DNA of 64,000 nt, from the NCBI GenBank assembly GCA_003254905.1, contig QANU01099484.1, positions 2,431-66,430 of the forward strand. Reading direction: 5' to 3'. This DNA comes from Nissolia schottii. Taxonomy: Eukaryota; Streptophyta; Magnoliopsida; Fabales; Fabaceae. The notes under the pieces were generated by a model, which had not been told where the DNA came from, made no database searches, and saw only the letters and a program-made list of their open reading frames with translations. The number at the start of each line of letters is the position of its first letter. Positions within the stretch are counted from its first letter, which is position 1. Of the stretch, positions 1 to 11,667 are shown piece by piece. The position numbers were made by a program, and so were the translations under genes.

Positions 1-1558
1 TGTTGGGTTCTTGCATGTAATTTATATCCATGCATACGAAAACAATACAACTCCATCAACATAATAGCAGCTAAACTTTAGTCTTTAGGCATCTTTCAAG
101 TTTAGGATTAATGGTCCCTCCATTGCCATGTTACAGATGCTGATGATAATATCCTATTGCGTGGTACTAGCTCCAAAGATGGCCAATTTATTGTTCGTAT
201 ATATTCTCTTTATTTATTCGAACATTTGGATTTTGTCAACAATATTTCGAAGGAACTTGGCTCTTCAAAAATGCAAGATATATTTAATAAGAAAATAAAA
301 AAAAATAACGTGATTTTATTGAAGATTTTTCTTTAATAATTACATAAAAAGCTCAAAACTCTTAAAAAGGATAAGAACTAGCCATACAAGAAATATGGGT
401 CAGTTTAATTTATGTCTTCATTTAATGCATTTTATGATAAATTTTATTATTTTAACTATTTACTTCACAAATTTTTGTTACTTGCCTAATTCCATTTAAT
501 TAAACTGGCTGAGCTGGCCCAGATTTCACAACATTTTTGCTTTGTTATGCTGTTATCTTCTTCCCTTGACAAACATAAATATATTCCATTTCCATTCGAT
601 GGTTCTTAATTAGCCTTCCAAAAGTGATTGACATTTCGTTGCAAAGAAAGTGCATTGCTCCCTCTGTCCATTTTTTGTTGTCATTTTTTATAAAATCATG
701 TAATTTAAGAAATCATTTAATTCATAATTTGACATTAAGATAAAGAATATAGAGTGTGTAAAAGAAAATTAACCTTAAGTAATTAATTTTATAATAATGA
801 TGTGTTATTAGGAGCATGAGAGATAATAAAAATAAACATAAAAAATATTTAATATTTATTTAATTTCCTCAAATAACAATTAATTTTTGTTTAAAAATGA
901 CAACAAAAATTGAAGAGATGGAACACTAACATTTGAAAACACAATTCAACAATAGCATATCAACTTTGACAAAATCCATGACGATTAATGCCGTTGACGA
1001 GTACGTAATGATCACATTTTGTTTCACTCTTAGCCATTGTTTTGAAGGAAATCGACTCTCTTTATGCAAAACCAACTTTCTGTTGGCTTTGTTATATAGC
1101 GAAGCCAAAAAGGTTCACCTTGTATTATATGAATTATGATCCTTTTTCTAATTAATATCTTAGAAATGAAAAAAAAAACATTGTTTTTTTACTTCAAAAT
1201 TATAATGAGGTTTGAACTTAAGACTTGATACATATAAAAAAAGAAAGAAATGGTGTTTGTTTCTATACGTCATTGATGTTGTCAATATAATTGTCATTTA
1301 TAAACACAATTTCAAGGAAAAAAATTAATAATAAGGATGGCTAGGAAGGATTAGTTAAGAAAAATGACTAATTATATTAAAGCTATTAATTAGAGGGATT
1401 AAATAAACAATTATTTAAAGAAAGGGATCAAATAATTTTTGTAAGTAGGCACTAATATCCTTTAATGTAACAAATTAATAAAAATAACTAGTTTAATTAT
1501 AAATGTAATTATCATTAAATTTTACTACATCAAAAATAGAAAACCAAGACTAAAAAAT
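1..1558. other. AT-rich intergenic DNA
   Basis: No reading frame longer than about 70 codons resembles a protein family, and no exon-like or RNA-gene signal is visible. The sequence is AT-rich with many homopolymer runs, as expected of plant intergenic DNA. Confidence 0.5.
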
Positions 1559-1791
1559 TAAATATTTAGTTTAATTAATTCCACTACTTTTATCTTGACA
1601 TAAATTTGATTCTGAAATTTTTTTCTTACATCAATTTTGTCCTAATATTTTTAAATTGACATCAATTTAGTTTTATTGTTATGTAAACAAAATTAGTCAA
1701 ATTTGATAATCAAACTAAATTGATGTCAAATTTTTTCTCAAGATAAAATTGATTTCAAAGTAAAAAGGTTAGGACTAAATTAAATATTTAC
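1559..1791. repeat. Foldback MITE-like inverted repeat
   Basis: The left arm (about 1559-1675) and right arm (about 1705-1791) are imperfect reverse complements. For example, TTGACATCAATTTAG at about 1662-1676 answers CTAAATTGATGTCAA at about 1716-1730, with a short centre containing TTATGTAAACA. Such long-arm foldbacks are typical of non-autonomous DNA elements. No clear target-site duplication was identified, so the superfamily is unknown. Confidence 0.45.
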
Positions 1792-1992
1792 TATTCCATT
1801 AAATATTCAAAGTTTACCGGAGACGGAAAACTGAATGTTGAGTCTCCTTAAATCTCTGTTTTGATTTTTATTTTTAATTTTAAATTCTTAATGTGTTTCT
1901 TGCCTTTTATGATTTCATGACTTTCTTGTTTTTATTTTTTTATTTTTTTATAAAACCATGAAAAACCAAAAGCAAACAGTCTCTAACTTATT

Positions 1993-2141
1993 TGGGGGTT
2001 AGTGTAAGTGGTAAGCGGCTTGGTATCACTTAAGCAAGGTCCCAAGTTCGGGGACTCACTCGCCATAGCCAGGCGCGCGCCCCGGGTCGACCCGAATTAG
2101 TCAAGGCTAAGCCTTAGATACCGAGCAGACAACCTAAAAAA
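1993..2141 (+). mobile_element. tRNA-derived SINE
   Basis: The 5' part resembles a tRNA-type pol III promoter: an A-box-like stretch TTAGTGTAAGTGG near 1999-2011, then a B-box-like GGTCCCAAGTTCGGGG near 2038-2053. A GC-rich body follows, ending GAGCAGACAACCTAAAAAA. The flanks AACTTATTT (left) and AACTTTTATTT (right) may be a diverged target duplication. A second, internally deleted copy in reverse orientation lies at 11668-11757 and shares the 3' end, which supports a mobile family rather than a tRNA gene. Confidence 0.65.
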
Positions 2142-3589
2142 CTTTTATTTGTTAATTTCATTTTCAGTTTTAAACTTGCTTTTGACTTTTTAAGATTTTC
2201 TTAAATAATAGTAAAAGCAATAATTTATTTTATTTTTATATTTTTTCACAAAATCTTAAAAAGTAAAAAAAAACTCATTAAAATCAGAAAATGAAAATAG
2301 AGACTACACAAACTTAATCATATTTCTTTTGAAGGGATTTTCTAGGCAGTTGATTTTTATTAGCAGTGCACTCTATCCATAAATGATGGGGGTGGAATTT
2401 GATAATAGAGGATTAAATTGGTTGCCGGGTTTGACAACGACATCTCCAGATTCTAGATTTTGGATTCAAGAAGAGACTCTTTCACACACACACACACACA
2501 AAAATAAAAATAATGCAATTCTCTTTTTCTATTCTTGAAACCCCCTCCCTTTCATTGGCCGTTGGCCCGGCCCCACTTTCCCTATTTTATCCCTCTCATG
2601 GGCCCCTCTTTTCCTATTTTATCTTTTCCTTTAATTTCTACTTATAAATGTTTGAGTTACTATATTGTTTCTGCATCTAAAAAAGTTGGACACGTGGCAG
2701 TTGCTAAAGAACGGGTTAGTATCTCATAAGGATGACGTGAGTTACATTCTCGCCGTTTGATGTTATGATCATTTCGATAAATGACTTGTAAGTATTCTTA
2801 TAAACATTTTAAAGAGTCTAAACTTTAACTTGATAAGATATTGGTCAAATTCACTCTAATTAAACTTTCATATTATTTTCGTCTCATAATATTTGTCATT
2901 TAAAAATTTTGATAAATTCTTAAATTACTGTATTTAATTAGACACTCAACACTACACTCTTAAGTTTTTTTTTTAGCTATCAATCATTTTGCTCTTTTTT
3001 ACTCCTTTTTTTTGCAATTTTTTTGTACTTGCTTCGCTCTCTATTATATGTGTGAAGGTATCCAACCATCAAAGATTCATATAACATTTATTTATAATTT
3101 TGGTCTATAATGTATATTGATTAATTGAATATTTATTAAGGTTTAGATCACTCTCATAATTAAGTCAAAAGCGTACGAAGTTTTTAGGTGGCCCAAACGG
3201 GGCGCAAATAAGAAAAGAACATGAGAAATATGAAGAACTCCAGTATTGTTTGAGGAATTCTATACTCTGCCTAACATTTTCAACTTTGGCTAAACAAATT
3301 TCTTTGTAACCTAATGACTAATGGGCTTCTAGATAATCTTAAAATGAAGATAGAGTGCAATTTAGCATTCACATTATTTGTTAGTTTGACAATTGTTATG
3401 AATCTGATATATAAAAACCAAAGAAAAAATAAATTATTAAAGATGGTAATAATAACACTCGAATGTGCTAATTAACTCTCCCCAAAGACAAACATGGAAT
3501 TGATTGTAGATTAGGGTTATACACAACAAACACGTATAAATTTTTAGACACATTTTCTCTGATTTTTGAACTCATTATCGTTTGATTTT
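2142..3589. other. Intergenic DNA, no gene
   Basis: No convincing coding sequence. It contains a CA microsatellite (about 2484-2501) and a pyrimidine- and GC-richer island (2535-2760) described separately. The rest is AT-rich. Confidence 0.5.
2685..2760. promoter_or_regulatory. Isolated ABRE/G-box-like motifs
   Basis: GACACGTGGCAG (near 2688-2699) is a textbook ACGTGGC-type ABRE/G-box, followed by TGACGTGAG about 35 bases on. They sit in a short non-AT-rich island with no gene recognisable beside it. This could be a remnant of a promoter or chance; no transcript start can be placed. Confidence 0.25.
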
Positions 3590-3700
3590 GTTAAGCATGA
3601 TTGCTGTGAAGGGGTGGAGCTTATTGCAAATGGATGTAAACAATGCTTTCTTTAATAGTAATTTATTTGAGGAAATGTACATGGACTAGCCATTGAAATA
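3590..3700 (+). pseudogene. Copia reverse transcriptase fragment
   Basis: In the + frame running through 3592-3696 the translation contains LLQMDVNNAFFN and EEMYMD. These match the LHQMDVKNAFLHGDL...EVYM motif of Ty1/Copia reverse transcriptase. A TAG stop follows at once, and neither the flanks nor the rest of the RT are recognisable. It is a roughly 110-bp scrap on the opposite strand from the Copia element that begins at 3872, so it belongs to a different, older insertion. Confidence 0.6.
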
Positions 3701-3705
3701 GTCTA

Positions 3706-3834
3706 CATATGACAACTCAATTTGACAACTTTTACACATTCATTTTCATAAAGATGTGGGGCCCATAGTAGAACCATCATGATGGACCCCACATTACTTT
3801 TGTGAGTGTAGTTGTCAAATTGAGTTATAATATT
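3706..3834. repeat. Short foldback MITE
   Basis: The arms are near-perfect reverse complements: AACTCAATTTGACAACT near 3714-3730 against AGTTGTCAAATTGAGTT near 3810-3827, extended inward by GATGTGGGGCCCAT against ATGGACCCCACAT. Total length is about 125 bp with a tiny loop. It lies 38 bp from a Copia LTR but is not part of it. It is probably a non-autonomous DNA transposon; superfamily not determined. Confidence 0.6.
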
Positions 3835-3871
3835 GTTTCTCTAATTGGAGAACATATGTGTAATAATTAAA

Positions 3872-4134
3872 GGTATCAAGACCAAGATGAGATTCAGAGA
3901 ATAGAGAGAATCGAGTGAGAGAGGGAAAGAATTCAGATCTAGAAGAATATGTTTGAATTAATGAATTGTGTTGAATGAGAGGAATTGAATGAATTACAGC
4001 TTATATTGCTCAACTCACTTAGCTGGCTTTGCCATTCAATAACTTACCGCTTACCTTAGCTGTTATGCCTAACTAACAAGTCTAACTAACTTTCAGTTAC
4101 GCATGGATGTGATGTCATCATTTATCCCCTTTCA
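3872..4134 (-). repeat. Copia 3' LTR
   Basis: Direct repeat of 5920-6172 in the same orientation. Read on the minus strand it starts TGAAAGGGGATAAATG next to the purine tract and ends CTTGATACC, where the last base of the usual TG...CA ending is mutated. Shared landmarks include GAATTCAGATCTAGA and GCTGGCTTTGCCATTCAATA. Confidence 0.85.
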
Positions 4135-4143
4135 TCCCCCTCT
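4135..4143 (-). other. Polypurine tract of Copia element
   Basis: On the minus strand AGAGGGGGA lies immediately 5' of the 3' LTR start (TGAAAGG...). This is the expected position of the primer for plus-strand DNA synthesis. Confidence 0.7.
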
Positions 4144-4379
4144 AGCTTAGCAATTGAGCATCCTCGATTCTAAGCTTATGTCTAAAATCTAATAATAGAG
4201 TGGAGGATATAGCTTTTGTCAGGATATCAACAACTTGTAATTGAGCAGGGATGTGGCTAACTCAAATTCGACCCAAAGCAATGTGATCTCGGACAAAGTG
4301 AAGATCCAATTCAAAATGTTTGGACCTCAAGTGAAGCACAGAATTTGCTACAAGCAAGACAATTCCTTGATTGTCACAG

Positions 4380-5410
4380 TATAACAGGTAGATATGGTCA
4401 ATTATATGTTGATTTCAGTGAGAAGTTTCCTAATCCAAAGCAATTATGCAATAGTGCTAGATCTAGACACGGCTTGTTACTTCTTAGAGGATCAAGAGAT
4501 TAAGTTGGGTCCAAAATATACACAATATCCACTTGTAGATTTTCTATCATCTGGATCTGACCCCCAATTAGAATCATTATACCCATTTAATATCCAGTCA
4601 TTTGATTTCTAAATGTCCAGCCCAAAGTGTTGTGTACTACTGAGATATCTGATGATTAAGGGATTTTGCATAAACTGACAGACCTGATTTACACAATAGG
4701 CAAGTTCAGGTCTTGTGATTGTTATGTATTGTAAACTTCCTACAACTGATCTATACAAACTAGGATCTTCAAAGGGTTATCCATGTTTAGCAAAAAAATT
4801 TCATACTAGAGGGGACTGGAGTTGCATATGGTTTGCAGCCATCCATTTTAGCTTTGACTAAGAGATCCTAGACATACTTAGCATGAGACAGGAGCAATCC
4901 TGCAGATTTGGTAGGTAGACTTCAATGCCTAGAAAGTAATTCAGACATCCCATGTCTTTAAGTGCAAAGGAGCTGTTTAGCTGAGTAATTAGTGCAGTGA
5001 TCTCAGTTTGAGAACTTCCAGTGACAATAATGTCATCAACATATATATAAGGAGATACAGTGTGGAGGTATTTGTAACCTTGATGGATAGAGAAACATAC
5101 GATTTTGTTGACTGAAACCCCAATTGATGTAATGTAGAAGATAGTTTGTAACTAGGCCCTTAGTGTCTGTTTGAGCCCATACAAGGCTTTGGTTAATTTG
5201 CACACAAGTTTATCATCACCAATTTCATATTCTTGAGGTTGACTCATGTAGACATCCTTACTTACATCACCATTTAGGAAAGCATTATTCACATCCAATG
5301 TAGTGGGTTTAACCACTAGGATGAATGTCTCAATATAATCAAAACCAGGTCTTTTGGTTGAAACCTTTAGCAACCAACCTAGCTTTGTACTTTTGAATAG
5401 ACCCATCAGG
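4380..5410 (-). pseudogene. Copia RT/RNase H remnant
   Basis: Reading from 5410 downward on the minus strand, the first open segment (5152-5406) holds [13 protein letters not shown] and [15 protein letters not shown], core motifs of Copia reverse transcriptase. Further down come the catalytic YVDD (codons at 5032-5043), LNYFLGIEV near 4920-4965 and a KPYATPVPS-type segment near 4815-4845. The frame is broken several times, and RT sequence between the first segment and its upstream neighbour is missing. RNase H motifs fade out towards 4400. The product would have been an RNA-dependent DNA polymerase with RNase H, used to copy the element. As it stands it cannot encode an active enzyme. Confidence 0.8.
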
Positions 5411-5454
5411 ATTGTATTTTACTCTAAACACCCATTTATTGGAAATAGGACTTT

Positions 5455-5916
5455 TTACAGTTCAAGTTTCCATGTGTTATTCATCATAAGTGCTGTAAAT
5501 TCCTCATCCATTGCTGGTTTCCAATGAGGGATGCTGAGAGCATTTTTTATTGATGTAGGTTCCAAGCTAGTATTATAGACTTGTGGTTTATGAGTCCTAG
5601 TTTTTCCCGTGGTTGTCATACGCTGAGCATTGAGAGGAGGATTAGAAGAAGGTGTAAGAGAGATAGGTGGCTCAGGTTGCTGAAGTATAAGTTGAAAGTC
5701 ACTAGTAGGCTCAGTTTGTGAAGGAGTATGAATTTCTACAGTAGGAAGTATATTGTTCTGTGGCATGTAAGGTATAGGAATGGATGAAACTAGGTTAACA
5801 TGATCTGTAATGGATGATTTGTGATTGGAGAAGGTATGAATCATGGTTTGCGATTGTGTGGTGGAAGAGCTGTAGGACTTTTCTGATGCCATTTGAGCTT
5901 GTAGCTCTGATACCAT
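5455..5916 (-). pseudogene. Copia gag-start/pre-RT fusion ORF
   Basis: A 153-codon open frame starts inside the primer-binding site (ATGGTATCAGAGC). A second Met, in a good gag-like context, opens MASEKSYSSS. The middle is Pro/Ser/Thr-rich. The C-terminal 40 residues (EPTSIKNALSIPHWKPAMDE ...) match the start of the Copia RT domain, where EP-x-AL-x-W-x-AM-x-E-x-AL-x-N-x-TW is typical. A deletion has therefore joined the gag start straight to the region between integrase and RT, removing roughly the first half of a normal polyprotein. Whether the joined ORF is expressed is unknown. Confidence 0.7.
5904..5915 (-). other. Primer-binding site (initiator tRNA-Met)
   Basis: On the minus strand TGGTATCAGAGC follows the 5' LTR after four bases. 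This 12-mer is the standard Copia PBS complementary to the 3' end of plant initiator methionine tRNA. Confidence 0.85.
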
Positions 5917-5919
5917 AAA

Positions 5920-6172
5920 TGTATCAAGGACAGGATGAGATTCAGAGAATTGAGTGAGAAGGAGAAAGAATTCAGATCTAGAAAGATATGCTTGAATGAA
6001 TGAATTGTGTTGAATGAGAGGAATTGAATGAATTACAACTTATATAGCTCAACTCACTTAGCTGGCTTTGCCATTCAATAACTAGCTGCTTAACTTAACT
6101 GTTATGCCTAACTAACAAGTCTAACTAACTTTCAGTTACACATGGATGTGATATCATCCTTTATCCCTTTGA
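5920..6172 (-). repeat. Copia 5' LTR
   Basis: Partner of 3872-4134. On the minus strand it runs from (T)CAAAGGGATAAAGG at 6172 to CTTGATACA at 5920, directly upstream of the PBS. The mutated first dinucleotide and several small indels show that the two LTRs have diverged. Confidence 0.85.
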
Positions 6173-7074
6173 ACAATAATATGAGAAATGATAGAATGAC
6201 AAGCTTTTGAGACAATTTTAATATGATCACATTAATAAATGTGAGATTCACTATAATGGGACCTACAATCGAATTCACACCTTCGTAAGTATAGTTATTC
6301 CAATATTTTCCCAAATGATATTATTATCATATCATAACTAAAGTGAACAAGTCTATTTATGTATATATGGAAACCATCTAGCTACAATGGTTCCATTAGT
6401 TTTCTACAACTCTAACTTTTTGTTTGTTTTTATTTTGGGGAAGATTCTACAATTCTAACTTAATATGGCTTTGTTCAGTCCAAAACTAATTATTCACTCT
6501 TTTTTTCAGGTAGTACTTTAGTAGTTATACTTTTGGTTTGTGTGGGTAACATCACTGTAGCAGGGTAGATTAACGAAGATCTAATTTTACGCATCTAGAA
6601 TATATTTAAAAAATATTTTTCAAGTTTAGAAATTTAACTTAGTTGGACATGTGGCTAAAAGTTATCCACATAAAACTATAAGGTGCTTTGTATCCTCAGA
6701 TTTTGTAGAAGTAGACCATGAAACAAAAAAAAATCTAGTTTTTATCAATACTTGTACATAAATTTCATTTTGATATTTTATGTATTTTTAAATAATATCA
6801 ATAAGAGTAATGTAACATGTTCCTAAGAATTTATTAATACAAATATTTGAAATCATTGAGAATAAAAAATTGCAACGTCTCTCAGATAAAAAAGTATGCA
6901 ACATTGTCTCGTTTGTTTTATTGGGTAAATTTACTTGAATGGTTAATATTTTATCATTAGTTTTACTATTTTAATACGTGCAAAAATTGATAGTTCAAAT
7001 TATGTGTGAGGAAGTGGTTTTGACTAGATGAAATGAAAATGTCACCTTTCCAATTTATTTATGGTTTGTCTAGT
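6173..7074. other. Intergenic DNA, no gene
   Basis: AT-rich with no recognisable coding sequence. 6175-6320 has the look of a worn MITE, but no convincing pair of termini could be matched. Confidence 0.4.
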
Positions 7075-8346
7075 CTACGGGTGGAAATAGGTTGTATCGG
7101 GTTAGGTTTTAGCTTAAGTAAACATAATTTGTTTGTATATTATTTGGTCTAAGCTTAAGTTTGAGCCTGTTATTTGTTATAGGCATTTTTTGAAGGTCCA
7201 GCTTGACCTTTTTAAAAGTGTGACCTAATCCAAAAGCTTATTTAAAAGTCTACTTCAAATAAATAAAAAAAAGTTTAAAAATTATTTGTCAATGAAACAT
7301 TACATACCGTGTATCTAATTAAGTCATTAACAAAAAATATATGGAATGACATTTTTTTTCCAGCCATTAAAATTTGACACTGTCAAAATAAGCGTAAAAG
7401 AAGATAAATCATCTCATTAACTAATAAAGAATATTAATCTATAAACATTAAAGTTATATATGACAAGAGAAAGTAAATTAATATGTAATATAATCAAATG
7501 TTAAGATGATAACTTGTACTCAGTGATATTGCACGAGAAGAGGCGCAAATGGTGGAACAACAGACGAAGAGGTGAAGATTGTCAAAGAAAAAGAAGAAGG
7601 TTTGACTCTATATTTAAGAAACCTAGTGAGAGAGACAAGAAGCATAATAAATTTTGAACCTAATTAAGCCAAAATAAGAATAGGATAGGATAGGATTATT
7701 TTTTTTTTTTGAGCTAATGTTTTAAACATTTTATTTTTAATAAATAATAAATATAAATAGATTGACCGTTAGGCATAATAGGCATTTCTTTTTATTGTCT
7801 ATGACTTGACTTATTGAGCTAAAAAGACTTTTTGGGAGCGTTTGTTTATTGAGACAAGAGAAAAATACTGAGACATTGGGACAAAAATCTTATTTGTTTA
7901 CTGAGATGAGACAAACACATAAATTTGTGTATTTTTTGTACCTCTATTTTGCTGGGACACGGGAAAAGGACACAGGGACACAACCTTTCAAATTAGGATA
8001 ATGCATTTTTTTTATTAAGTTAATGCAATAAAGGTATTTTAAGTCATTTTGAGTGTGTTTTCTATCTTATCTCTAGTAAACCAAACTATATATATATATA
8101 CACACACACACAAATAAGTGTGTTTTATATATTGTCACCAAACAAAATACAAAACTGACTTGTCTTCTTATTTTTTATATCTCTGTCCCCATGTCTCTAT
8201 ATTCTTATCATGTCTCAACAATCAAATGCAACATTTGAAAAGATTGGAACTAACTTATTTAATAATTGGGTCTAGGCCTACTAGCCCTTAAACGAGCTGA
8301 GCCAAAAGCCTCCTGACGAGCAGTCTAACCTATTTTCACTCATAGT
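7075..8346. mobile_element. Non-autonomous DNA transposon, legume type
   Basis: The left end CTACGGGTGGAAATAGGTT and the reverse complement of the right end CTATGAGTGAAAATAGGTT form a 19-bp imperfect terminal inverted repeat. Subterminal stretches rich in AGGCTTTTGGCTCAGC-like words are typical of a repeat common in legume genomes (from memory). It has no transposase ORF. It hosts another MITE at 7834-8233. The target duplication is unclear, so the superfamily is left open. Confidence 0.5.
7834..8233. mobile_element. Nested MITE, GTTTG...GAGACA termini
   Basis: Left end GCGTTTGTTTATTGAGACAA and, reversed, right end TGTTGCATTTGATTGTTGAGACA share a TTTG-x-TTGTTGAGACA-like terminus. Internally there are paired words such as GGGACACGGG/CTCTGTCCCC. 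A TA/CA microsatellite (8087-8112) lies inside. A relative with the same termini sits in the first intron of the DUF26 gene (27980-28356). No coding capacity. Confidence 0.55.
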
Positions 8347-10362
8347 ATAGACTATTGTATTGATTTTTTTTTTTACTATTTTGGTTATGATGTTCTCAAA
8401 AATCATTTATTCTAAAAGTTTAAGTCGATGAAAAAAATAATTTTAATAATTTTATATTATAACGTTTGATTTTTTTTTTGTTATGATGACTCTGATATCA
8501 TTTCAAATATTATCTATTTTAAAAATTTAAATTAATGAAAGAAAACAAGTTTAATAATTTTATATTATGTCTCTTCTCATAAGTGACTTTAATAACAACA
8601 TGCCTCTTACATCTTACTACTACACTTAAATTTATAAAATTTTATTTTTGTTATATTACACAATTTTGGAAGAACAAAAGAAAAAATGAGAAACAAATAA
8701 GGAAATATTGTAAGTCTTGATAAATTATAGATGAATGCCACAGTTTCCTTGGTATTCATAAACAAAATAGGGGAAAAACAATTAGACTTTCTAAACAATT
8801 TTAGTGTTTTCCCACAAAACTCTTTCCATACATAACGCCAATAATCAAACCGTGGACTAAAATATTTAAGGAAACCAATAAAAAAATTAACAATTTTAAC
8901 TACACTTATAATAAAATTAGATGATATTAAAACTATTAAGATAAAATGAATTAATTTTAAATTGTATAAAATTTATTACGAATAGATCTAACTATTTTTT
9001 AAATAAAAAATGTATGTAAGGGTGAACAAAAAGGAAACAGTCCATGCCCAGCCAACGGATATTGACAGCCACATAGGAGCTCAAGTGACACGTCATTCAC
9101 ACGTGTCGCTGCCTCGCCTGCACTTGCGGCGGATCCTTTCCCAGTTCCAGCTGGGTCCCACTTCCAACGTCACCCCCACTTCTCAATCTAATCGTACGTG
9201 CTATTATTGGAAAATATTATTTGACCATACTTTATATATTTTCCCTCAACATTAAAAAGTAATTTATCAAGGATTATATTAGATTAATTTTATTTAATTT
9301 TTAACCTCTTATTATTAATATGTTGGTTAGGTTAGGTTCTTCAAGAAAATTTAATTGAAGGTATAATTAAAAATAAATTAAATTTTGATGTACTGATAAT
9401 GTAAAATTATTAATACATTCTAATTAAATTCACTAAAAATTTAGTTATAAATTTTGCATAAAAAAATGAGGGTGACAAAAATTTTGAATCAACGAAATTT
9501 TTTAAAGTGACAATTAAAAAATAATAAAAAGAATATTATGCACATAACATAAATATTATACTCGGACGTGAGTGTGAGTACGAGCAGATATTGATATACA
9601 TGTATGGATGTAAAAAATGTTGCGTATGTTTATGCTAAAGATGTATTGAATTTGGTTTGAAAAAAAAATTGATGTACGGTCAACATAACTTGTGCTATTA
9701 GTTAGCGTTTTGGTTATTGTCTTAGGATAATAGTGATAGAGTTTGATCCTTTAATTAGTAGTTTTAATTTTGAGACTTAAGAATGAAAAAATTTATTGTT
9801 GAAAAATCTTTACCTCTATAAGAAGTTTTTTTATTGAAGTGAACTAAATTAATTAAGTTCTTAGTAATTGGACTGAATGTTGGTGGTTTAACTGAAATAA
9901 AAAGAATAAGATGAAAACTTAATTCATGTCCATTAATATTACAAAAACAACTTTATATTATCAACAAGTAAAAATACAAGAAATTGCCAAGTCATTATGA
10001 GGAGTTCTAACTATCGATAATTTTGCTTGTCATTATTAAGCAATTTTTTATGGGTTACGATCCTCTCATATTTTCTCATATTCATTTTACGACAGAGAAA
10101 GAGACAAGTTTTATCGTGGTGTGTTCTACCATTATTTACGTTAATATTTATTTTTGTGTCTTTCTCATTCACAATATAATACTCTTATTTTAGTAGACAA
10201 CGTGAGAGGATCCTCGTCAATTTTCTAAATGTTTATTGCCTGAATAGTGTCATAAGTTTAATTTCTATATTAAAATGTAAAGTTTTACGTTATTATCCAA
10301 TTCAGCTTGGATATATTAGTAGACAGGTTTGAATCTTATACACATTACTTCAAAAAGAAGTA
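8347..10362. other. Intergenic DNA with a GC-richer island
   Basis: No gene could be recognised. 9040-9200 is a GC-richer island (see the regulatory entry) surrounded by AT-rich DNA. Confidence 0.45.
9060..9125. promoter_or_regulatory. Clustered ACGT motifs (ABRE/G-box-like)
   Basis: GTGACACGTCATTCACACGTG contains two ACGT cores within 20 bases (9086-9106), continuing as CACGTGTC. Paired ACGT elements are characteristic of ABA- or stress-responsive plant promoters. No gene starts nearby, so this could be a promoter remnant of a lost gene. Confidence 0.3.
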
Positions 10363-11018
10363 AAACCCTAAATTGTTCCCTCTAAAATTTTAAGTTAGTT
10401 AAATTGGTCTTCCTAAATTTTTTTTGTCAAATTTATTCCTCTAGAATTTTAAATCAGTCAAATTAGTCATCTTGAAGCATTTTTTTTTTTTGCTAAATTA
10501 GTGTCTGCCAAATTTAAAAGTAAAACATGTTTGTCCCGCAAATAATATGAGTAACGGATATTTTTGATATGGACATTAATAGAGTGACGTGTTAGCGTTA
10601 AATCTGTCTTACTTTCACATCATTGGTCCAGCTCAAGTAGCTCACGCTCGATATGACGAAATTTCAACAAAGACTTAGACAACAACAGGCTCTGATATGA
10701 AAAAAAAAAAAAAAAAAGACTATGTTCATTCTCACTACAGGCTTCAAACCCTACAAAGAATCATTATTGTTGCTTCGAGGTGGACGAATGATGTAAAAAA
10801 TGAGATAGGTTTAACAGTGACATGTCACCTCGTTAGTGTTCACATATATAGTCTCTATTAGGCATAGGGACTAGCATGTGCTGCTATAAAACTTGGCAGA
10901 GACCAATTTGATTGAATTGAAATTTTAGATGGGCCAATTTAGCCAAAAGATTTTAGAGGAATTAGTGTGACCGATTTAAAATTTTAGAAAGATCAATTAA
11001 GTATTGCTTTTCCAAAAA
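10363..11018. repeat. Long foldback element (about 650 bp)
   Basis: The left arm (about 10365-10540) and right arm (about 10875-11018) are imperfect inverted repeats of 140-170 bp. AGTAAAACCCTAAATTG and CCTCTAAAATTTTAA on the left answer CAATTAAGTATTGCTTTTCC and TTAAAATTTTAGA on the right. The centre contains poly-A and unrelated sequence. It has no ORF and resembles a Mutator- or hAT-type non-autonomous foldback. Confidence 0.6.
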
Positions 11019-11667
11019 TCATGCATATATGAGGATATATTTACTACATAACAATTAAACTAAAAAGATTAACGTCTATGCTTTTTTTTAAAACAAATTT
11101 CTATGCATTGTTAGAGGAAGAATGTTAAAATGTTATCTAATCATGTGTTTTATTACTAAATTAATTTTCATATATTGATAATATAGGAGAGTTTTGAACT
11201 ATTATATAATCATATAGTATAACATAAGTGACTTTTGATGTAGTGGGAATATTTTATTCTGTGGCAAATTATTTGTCATTCTCGCTTTTTAGGTAATATT
11301 TATCATTAAGTTTTCAATTATGTCCCCCATTAATTTTCTTAGAGAATATTAAGTAGTATTATACGAAAATTAAATAAGAATAATTTAGTAAAGTGACTTC
11401 TTAAACCATTCTTAATTTTAAGTTTTTTAATACTTATACATTCACTTAAAGTAACTCATAATTTAGAACCAAGGGAGTACTACTTATGTGTTAGATTCTA
11501 TAGCGCATAAAAAATTAATCTTTCCAATAATACGTATGACATTTGAGTTAAAGCAATAACTCTAATGAGATGAGTAATTGTACCAAAGATTGAGGAAAAA
11601 TAAATATTAATTATTAAATCTTGTATGAATGATTAAAATTAAAATATAAAATGATGTAATTTTTTCT

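Larger units (their letters stand above)
3872..6172 (-). mobile_element. Copia LTR retrotransposon, internally deleted
   Basis: This is a minus-strand Ty1/Copia element of about 2.3 kb with two direct LTRs (5' LTR 5920-6172, 3' LTR 3872-4134). It has a PBS beside the 5' LTR complementary to the 3' end of initiator tRNA-Met (TGGTATCAGAGC, 5904-5915) and a purine tract beside the 3' LTR (4135-4143). The internal 1.8 kb keeps the gag start region, the segment just before RT, and RT/RNase H remnants. Most of gag, protease and integrase are absent. No matching target-site duplication was found (ttaaa on one side, acaat on the other). The LTRs differ by many substitutions and small indels, so the insertion is not recent. 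It can only be non-autonomous. Confidence 0.85.

Noticed and set aside
2038..2053. tRNA gene suggested by the B-box-like sequence
   Set aside because: No cloverleaf can be completed, and a second dispersed copy shows that it is a SINE.
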